Shown here piece by piece: positions 21,755 through 25,832 of a stretch of 25,832 nt of DNA; position 1 is the first letter of the stretch, and every line of letters starts with the position of its first letter. The notes beneath the pieces were generated by a model, which worked only from the letters and a program-made list of their open reading frames with translations, made no database searches and had not been told where the DNA came from. The position numbers and the translations under genes were made by a program. Source of the stretch: Bacteroidales bacterium (GTDB taxonomy: Bacteria > Bacteroidota > Bacteroidia > Bacteroidales > JAFGXI01); assembly GCA_026985625.1 (NCBI GenBank), contig JALSQC010000369.1, positions 1 to 25,832 on the forward strand, given 5' to 3'.

Positions 21755-24112
21755 ATGACAGAAAACTCTAAAATAAAAAAAAGATACAGAAGAATTATTA
21801 TTATACTTTGGGTTTTATTTTTAATTCCTTTAATATCGATAGGTACTTTGTTTTTTATGATCTCGAACGGAGATTTGGGCTTTATGCCTTCGTTTGAAGA
21901 TTTAGAAAATCCCAGAACAAATTTAGCAACGGAAGTTTATACATCGGATCAACAATTATTAGGTAAATATTTTAAAGAGAATAGGTCTAATGTAAAATAT
22001 TCAGATTTGTCGCCTTATTTGGTTAATGCTTTGATTGCAACGGAAGATGCTCGTTTTTTTGATCATTCCGGTATAGATTTTAAAAGTTTAATGCGTGTAA
22101 TTTTTAAAACAATTATTGGTGGAAAAACAACTTCCGGTGGAGGAAGTACTATATCTCAGCAATTGTCGAAAATGCTTTTTCCCAGACAAAAGTTTAAGTC
22201 GAAAAAAGATATTATAATCAGAAAATTTAAAGAATGGGTAATAGCAATAAAGTTAGAAAAAAGATATACAAAAGAGGAGATACTAACACTATATTTTAAT
22301 AAATTTGATTTTTTAAATCTTGCGGTTGGTATTAAATCTGCAGCTAAAGTTTATTTTAATACAACTCCCGATTCGTTAAAAATAGAGCAAGCAGCAATGT
22401 TAGTGGGTATGGCAAAAAACCCTTCTCTTTTTAATCCTTTACGTCGTCCCGATACAACATTACATAGAAGAAACGTTGTTTTAAATCAAATGTATAAATA
22501 TAAATATATTACCAAAAATCAATACGATTCGTTAAAACAATTACCATTAGAGATTAATTTTCAGAAAGTAGATCATAAACTTGGTATTGCTCCATATTTT
22601 AGAGAATATCTTAGAAGACAATTAACTGCAAAAAAACCAAATCGTAATAATTATTACGATATCTCACAATTTAAAGTTGATTCGTTAAAATGGTTAAATG
22701 ATCCGTTTTATGGTTGGTGTAATAAAAACAAAAAAGCTGATAGTTCGTCATATAACATATATAAAGACGGATTAAAAATTTATACAACCTTAAACTATAA
22801 AATGCAAGTTTATGCCGAACAAGCAGTAAAAGAACATTTGTTTAACGATTTACAAATAGCATTTTTTAAAGAACAAAAAAATCGCAAAAAAGCTCCATTT
22901 GCTTGGAATGTATCGCAAAAACAAATTGATAAGATAATGGATGCATCAATGAGACGAAGCGATAGGTATAAAAAATTAAAAAAACAAGGGTTAAGTGAGG
23001 ATTCAATAAAAGCTATTTTTACAAGTGTAAAATTTCATATGAACATTTTTTCTTTACATGGCGAGATAGATACAATGCTTACTCCAATGGACTCGATAAG
23101 ATATTATAAATATTTTTTACATGCAGGATTAATGTCGATGGACCCTCATACAGGTTATGTAAAAGCTTATGTGGGAGGAACAAATTTTAAACATTTTCAG
23201 TTTGACCATGTTACTCTGGGAAAACGACAAGTAGGTTCTACTTTTAAACCTTTTTTATATACATTAGCAATGCAAGAAGGATATTCGCCTTGTTATAAAG
23301 TCCCGAATGTTCCTGTAAGTTTTATATTGCCTAATGGAAAAACTTGGACACCTAAAAATGCTGATAAAACAAAACACGATGGCAAAATGGTAACTTTACG
23401 TTGGGGATTGGCAAATTCGGTAAATTCAATATCGGCATGGTTAATGAAACAATTTAACCCTTATGCTGTAATTAATATTGCTAGAAAAATGGGAGTAACA
23501 AGTTATATAGAACCTGTTCCTGCAATTTGTTTAGGTACACCGGATATATCTCTTTATGAAATGGTAGGAGCTTTTAGTACTTTTGCAAATAAAGGAGTTC
23601 ATGTTACGCCAATATTTGTTACACGTATAGAGGATAAAGACGGAAATGTTTTGGCAATATTTAAACCAAAATCAAACGAGGCAATGAGCGAAAAGACAGC
23701 ATACCTTATGATAAATCTTTTAGAGGGAGTTGTGCTTGGCGGAACAAGTATGAGATTGCGATTTAAATATCATTTGACAAATGATATAGGAGCAAAAACA
23801 GGAACAACACAAAATCAATCTGATGGTTGGTTTATGGGATTAGTTCCTAATTTAGTTACAGGATGCTGGGTTGGAGGCGAAGACAGAGGGATACACTTTA
23901 GAGGAATACGTCTAGGACAGGGAGCAAATATGGGACTTCCTATATGGGCTTTGTATATGCAAAAAGTATATGCTGATAGCACATTGGGATATTCTAAAAA
24001 AACAAGATTTGAACGTCCTCCGGGCTTAAAAGTGGAATTAGATTGTAAAAAGTATGATAAAATACATAAACAAGATAATATAATTAATAATAACTATAAT
24101 TTTAATAATTAA
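21755..24112 (+). CDS. pbp1A: Class A penicillin-binding protein 1A (transglycosylase/transpeptidase)
   Basis: A 785-residue cell-wall enzyme that polymerises glycan strands and crosslinks peptides at the outer face of the inner membrane. One membrane helix lies at about residues 14-35 after a basic cytoplasmic N-terminus. The glycosyltransferase-51 domain has Glu97 in ALIATEDARFFDHSG, then TSGGGSTISQQLSKML and KEEILTLYFNKF. The transpeptidase domain has the three required motifs: Ser495-T-F-K (QVGSTFKPF), SVN at 555-557 and KTG at 681-683. The insert between the domains (about 300-460) is Lys-rich and probably helical. The ATG at 21755 lies 17 bases after TATATTTA (21730-21737), one mismatch from the -7 promoter consensus. 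The next gene starts 12 bases after the stop. Confidence 0.95.
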   Translation: MTENSKIKKRYRRIIIILWVLFLIPLISIGTLFFMISNGDLGFMPSFEDLENPRTNLATEVYTSDQQLLGKYFKENRSNVKYSDLSPYLVNALIATEDARFFDHSGIDFKSLMRVIFKTIIGGKTTSGGGSTISQQLSKMLFPRQKFKSKKDIIIRKFKEWVIAIKLEKRYTKEEILTLYFNKFDFLNLAVGIKSAAKVYFNTTPDSLKIEQAAMLVGMAKNPSLFNPLRRPDTTLHRRNVVLNQMYKYKYITKNQYDSLKQLPLEINFQKVDHKLGIAPYFREYLRRQLTAKKPNRNNYYDISQFKVDSLKWLNDPFYGWCNKNKKADSSSYNIYKDGLKIYTTLNYKMQVYAEQAVKEHLFNDLQIAFFKEQKNRKKAPFAWNVSQKQIDKIMDASMRRSDRYKKLKKQGLSEDSIKAIFTSVKFHMNIFSLHGEIDTMLTPMDSIRYYKYFLHAGLMSMDPHTGYVKAYVGGTNFKHFQFDHVTLGKRQVGSTFKPFLYTLAMQEGYSPCYKVPNVPVSFILPNGKTWTPKNADKTKHDGKMVTLRWGLANSVNSISAWLMKQFNPYAVINIARKMGVTSYIEPVPAICLGTPDISLYEMVGAFSTFANKGVHVTPIFVTRIEDKDGNVLAIFKPKSNEAMSEKTAYLMINLLEGVVLGGTSMRLRFKYHLTNDIGAKTGTTQNQSDGWFMGLVPNLVTGCWVGGEDRGIHFRGIRLGQGANMGLPIWALYMQKVYADSTLGYSKKTRFERPPGLKVELDCKKYDKIHKQDNIINNNYNFNN

Positions 24113-24124
24113 ACATATAATACA

Positions 24125-24814
24125 ATGAATAAAATTTATGATAATGCCAAAGATGCAATAAAGGGTATAGAAAGTGGTATGACTTTAATGCTTGGAGGAT
24201 TTGGGCTTTGTGGAATACCCGAAAATGCAATTAATGCTTTGGTTGAAAGCAATGTAAATAACCTTACATGCATATCAAATAATGCAGGAGTTGACGATTT
24301 TGGATTAGGGTTATTACTAAAAAAACATCAAATAAAAAAAATGATATCGTCATACGTAGGAGAAAACAAAGAATTTGAACGCCAACTTTTAAGCGGAGAA
24401 TTAGAAGTTGAACTAAATCCGCAAGGAACTTTGGCTGAAAGAATTAGAGCAGGAGGAGCAGGTATTCCCGCTTTTTTTGTTCCTGCAGGATACGGAACAG
24501 AAGTAGCCGAAGGTAAAGAAGTTAGAGAATTTAACGGTAAAATGCATTTGTTAGAACATGCTTTAGTAGCCGATTTTGCTATAGTAAAAGCTTGGAAAGC
24601 AGATGCATACGGAAATCTTGTTTTTAGAGAAACTGCAAATAACTTTAATAACATGATGGCAAGTGCCGGCAAAATTACAATAGCCGAGGTTGAAGAAATT
24701 GTTCCTGTTGGAGCAATAGACCCAAACCAAGTACACACTCCCGGAATTTTTGTGCAAAGAGTGTTTAAAGGCGAGAAATTTGAGAAAAGAATAGAATTTA
24801 TAACCGAAAGATAA
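24125..24814 (+). CDS. scoA: 3-oxoacid (succinyl/acetoacetate) CoA-transferase, subunit A
   Basis: A 229-residue family I CoA-transferase alpha subunit. With subunit B it moves CoA between carboxylic acids such as succinate and acetoacetate, in ketone-body or short-chain fatty-acid metabolism in the cytoplasm. The alpha signature GGFGLCGIPE lies at residues 24-33. Other marks are NNAGVDDFGLGLLL, SSYVGENKEFERQLLSGELEVELNPQGTL (partly conserved in all members), RAGGAGIPAFFVPAGYGT and TPGIFVQRVF. It starts 12 bases after the PBP gene and is 12 bases from subunit B, so it may belong to the same transcript. The exact donor and acceptor acids cannot be fixed from sequence; the SCOT type fits better than the butyrate/acetate AtoDA type. 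Confidence 0.93.
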   Translation: MNKIYDNAKDAIKGIESGMTLMLGGFGLCGIPENAINALVESNVNNLTCISNNAGVDDFGLGLLLKKHQIKKMISSYVGENKEFERQLLSGELEVELNPQGTLAERIRAGGAGIPAFFVPAGYGTEVAEGKEVREFNGKMHLLEHALVADFAIVKAWKADAYGNLVFRETANNFNNMMASAGKITIAEVEEIVPVGAIDPNQVHTPGIFVQRVFKGEKFEKRIEFITER

Positions 24815-24826
24815 AAAAATATAATT

Positions 24827-25483
24827 ATGGCTTTAGATAAAAATGGAATAGCAAAACGTATAGCTCAAGAGTTAAAAGACGGATTTTATGTAAATCTAGG
24901 TATTGGAATACCAACACTTGTTGCTAATTATATACCAAAAGGAGTAGAAGTTATTTTACAGTCGGAGAACGGACTTTTAGGAATAGGACCTTTTCCCGAA
25001 AAAGGAAAAGCTGATGCCGATTTAATTAACGCAGGAAAACAAACGGTAACAGCAATACCCGGTGCTGCTTTTTTCGATTCGGCAACAAGTTTTGCAATGA
25101 TTAGAGGAGGACATGTAGATTTAACTGTTCTCGGAGCTTTTGAAGTAACTGATAAAGGAGATATTGCAAGTTGGAAAATACCCGGTAAAATGGTCAAAGG
25201 AATGGGTGGAGCTATGGACTTGGTTGCTTCTGCAAAAAATATAATAGTGGCAACTACTCATACCGATAGAAACGGTAAATCAAAATTGTTAAAAAAATGT
25301 TCGTTGCCTTTGACCGGTGTTAAATGTGTAAAAAGAATTGTTACCGATTTAGCGGTAGTAGATGTAACCGATAAAGGGTTTAAACTAATAGAAAGAGCCC
25401 CCGGCGTAAGTGTTGACGAAATTAAACAAAAAACCGAAGGAAAATTAATTGTAGAAGGCGATATTCCCGAAATGAAATTATAA
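24827..25483 (+). CDS. scoB: 3-oxoacid (succinyl/acetoacetate) CoA-transferase, subunit B
   Basis: A 218-residue beta subunit that carries the catalytic residue of the CoA-transferase. Glu47 in QSENGLLGIGP is the glutamate that forms the enzyme-bound acyl-CoA thioester in this family. Other signatures are YVNLGIGIPTLVANYIP, SFAMIRGGHVDLTVLGAFEV, and IPGKMVKGMGGAMDLV, all typical of the SCOT beta half. In animals both halves are fused; here they are separate, as usual in bacteria. The gene is 12 bases after subunit A and is followed 27 bases later by a strong terminator hairpin (25510-25559), which ends the operon. Confidence 0.94.
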   Translation: MALDKNGIAKRIAQELKDGFYVNLGIGIPTLVANYIPKGVEVILQSENGLLGIGPFPEKGKADADLINAGKQTVTAIPGAAFFDSATSFAMIRGGHVDLTVLGAFEVTDKGDIASWKIPGKMVKGMGGAMDLVASAKNIIVATTHTDRNGKSKLLKKCSLPLTGVKCVKRIVTDLAVVDVTDKGFKLIERAPGVSVDEIKQKTEGKLIVEGDIPEMKL

Positions 25484-25509
25484 TTTACTGTTGTAAATAA
25501 ATTAATAAA

Positions 25510-25559
25510 GGTTGTTGGTTAATTTTGTATCTTTACAATAATCAACAATCTTTTTTTTT
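25510..25559 (+). terminator. Rho-independent terminator of the CoA-transferase operon, with a promoter-like loop
   Basis: A 12-bp stem with two G-U pairs, GGTTGTTGGTTA (25510-25521) with TAATCAACAATC (25539-25550), encloses a 17-base loop and is followed by nine T. It lies 27 bases after the scoB stop. The stem/loop border also contains TAATTTTG, a -7 promoter match for the next gene. Confidence 0.82.
25520..25527 (+). promoter_or_regulatory. Possible -7 promoter box for the ABC permease gene, inside the terminator
   Basis: TAATTTTG matches TAnnTTTG exactly. A second near match, TATCTTTA, follows at 25529-25536. Either would start transcription inside or just beyond the hairpin, leaving a leader of about 30-45 bases before the ATG at 25577. 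Confidence 0.4.
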
Positions 25560-25576
25560 GAGTTTATTTTTATAAA

Positions 25577-25832
25577 ATGTTAAAAACATCAATTTTAAAA
25601 GAAAATATTATAATAGCTTTTAAAGCTGTTAAGTCAAATTCTTTAAGGACAATAATTACCATATTAATTATTGCATTTGGAATAATGTCGTTGGTAGGAA
25701 CTTTAACAGCTATAGACTCGATAAAAGGCTCTTTAAACAGCCAGTTTACAAGTATGGGAGCAAACTCTTTTAAAATTCAGAATTGGACTTTAAAAATTAA
25801 ATTCGGAAAAGGAAAACGTAAAACAAATTTAT
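25577..25832 (+). CDS. MacB/FtsX-type ABC transporter permease, N-terminal part
   Basis: An open frame of 85 codons running off the window edge. It starts with MLKTSILKENIIIAFKAVKS, a cytoplasmic amphipathic segment, followed by a membrane helix at about residues 24-46 (IITILIIAFGIMSLVGTLTA) and a periplasmic stretch with SLNSQFTSMGANSFKI. This layout is the N-terminal end of MacB_PCD/FtsX permeases, which export peptides, lipoproteins or drugs with an ATPase and an adaptor. A full member has about 400 residues, so most is missing. The gene follows a terminator and probably opens a new transcript. Confidence 0.82.
   Translation, partial: MLKTSILKENIIIAFKAVKSNSLRTIITILIIAFGIMSLVGTLTAIDSIKGSLNSQFTSMGANSFKIQNWTLKIKFGKGKRKTNL

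Noticed and set aside
1..25832. The adaptor fragment at the left edge and the permease fragment at the right edge as one transporter locus.
   Set aside because: They are 25 kb apart and point outward in opposite directions, so they most likely belong to two separate loci continuing outside the window.
1..25832. CRISPR arrays, tRNA or rRNA genes, insertion sequences, prophage or defence genes.
   Set aside because: I found no spaced direct repeats, cloverleaf-like sequences, transposase motifs or phage or defence proteins on either strand by reading.

Overview
The window reads as chromosomal DNA of a low-GC member of the Bacteroidota, most likely from the Bacteroidales/Marinilabiliales side. 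The strongest evidence is a complete porP-gldK-gldL-gldM-gldN operon, the core of the type IX secretion system (T9SS), in the gene order known from Porphyromonas gingivalis. Supporting evidence is a secreted C10 protease with a type A T9SS sorting domain, a YciH/SUI1-like factor, A-rich leaders without Shine-Dalgarno sequences, and repeated TAnnTTTG elements (the Bacteroidota -7 promoter box) just upstream of genes. The species cannot be named from this sequence.

Layout. 1-388 (-): start of an HlyD/MacA-type efflux adaptor, cut by the window edge. 579-1975 (-): a small lipoprotein and an outer-membrane beta-barrel protein, probably co-transcribed and closed by a 28-base palindromic terminator. 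2044-2403 (-) and 2496-2873 (+): a divergent pair, a SUI1-type translation factor and a NifX-like metal-cluster-binding protein with a His-rich tail. 3007-5142 (+): DsbD. 5143-5418: no recognisable gene. 5419-6605 (-): ribE and marC overlapping by one base. 6689-8245 (+): nadB. 8312-10414 (+): secreted C10 peptidase with two CUB domains. 10458-11507 (+): queA. 11514-12945 (-): a two-gene VTC-domain/DUF4956 module, much more AT-rich than its surroundings. 13003-18970 (-): porP-gldKLMN, with its own terminator at 12958-12983. 19230-21542 (-): topA. 21755-25483 (+): a class A penicillin-binding protein followed closely by both subunits of a 3-oxoacid CoA-transferase, then a terminator. 25577-25832 (+): start of a MacB/FtsX-type ABC permease, cut by the window edge.

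How the genes fit together. The clearest functional unit is protein secretion. PorP, GldK, GldL, GldM and GldN make up the outer-membrane-associated, periplasmic ring and inner-membrane motor parts of the T9SS, and the C10 peptidase 2.6 kb away carries the C-terminal signal that this machine recognises. DsbD supplies reducing power to the periplasm. ribE, nadB and queA are housekeeping genes for riboflavin, NAD and queuosine. topA and the penicillin-binding protein are DNA-topology and cell-wall housekeeping genes.

The least understood part is the VTC/DUF4956 pair. It resembles the catalytic domain of the eukaryotic polyphosphate polymerase next to a separate membrane partner, so a bacterial polyphosphate-making or polyphosphate-exporting module is a reasonable hypothesis but unproven. 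Other points worth attention are a perfect AGGAGG site in front of gldK in a window otherwise lacking such sites, a perfect 12-bp inverted repeat overlapping the protease promoter, and a terminator that carries a promoter-like element in its loop. I saw no tRNA, rRNA, CRISPR array, insertion sequence or phage gene.
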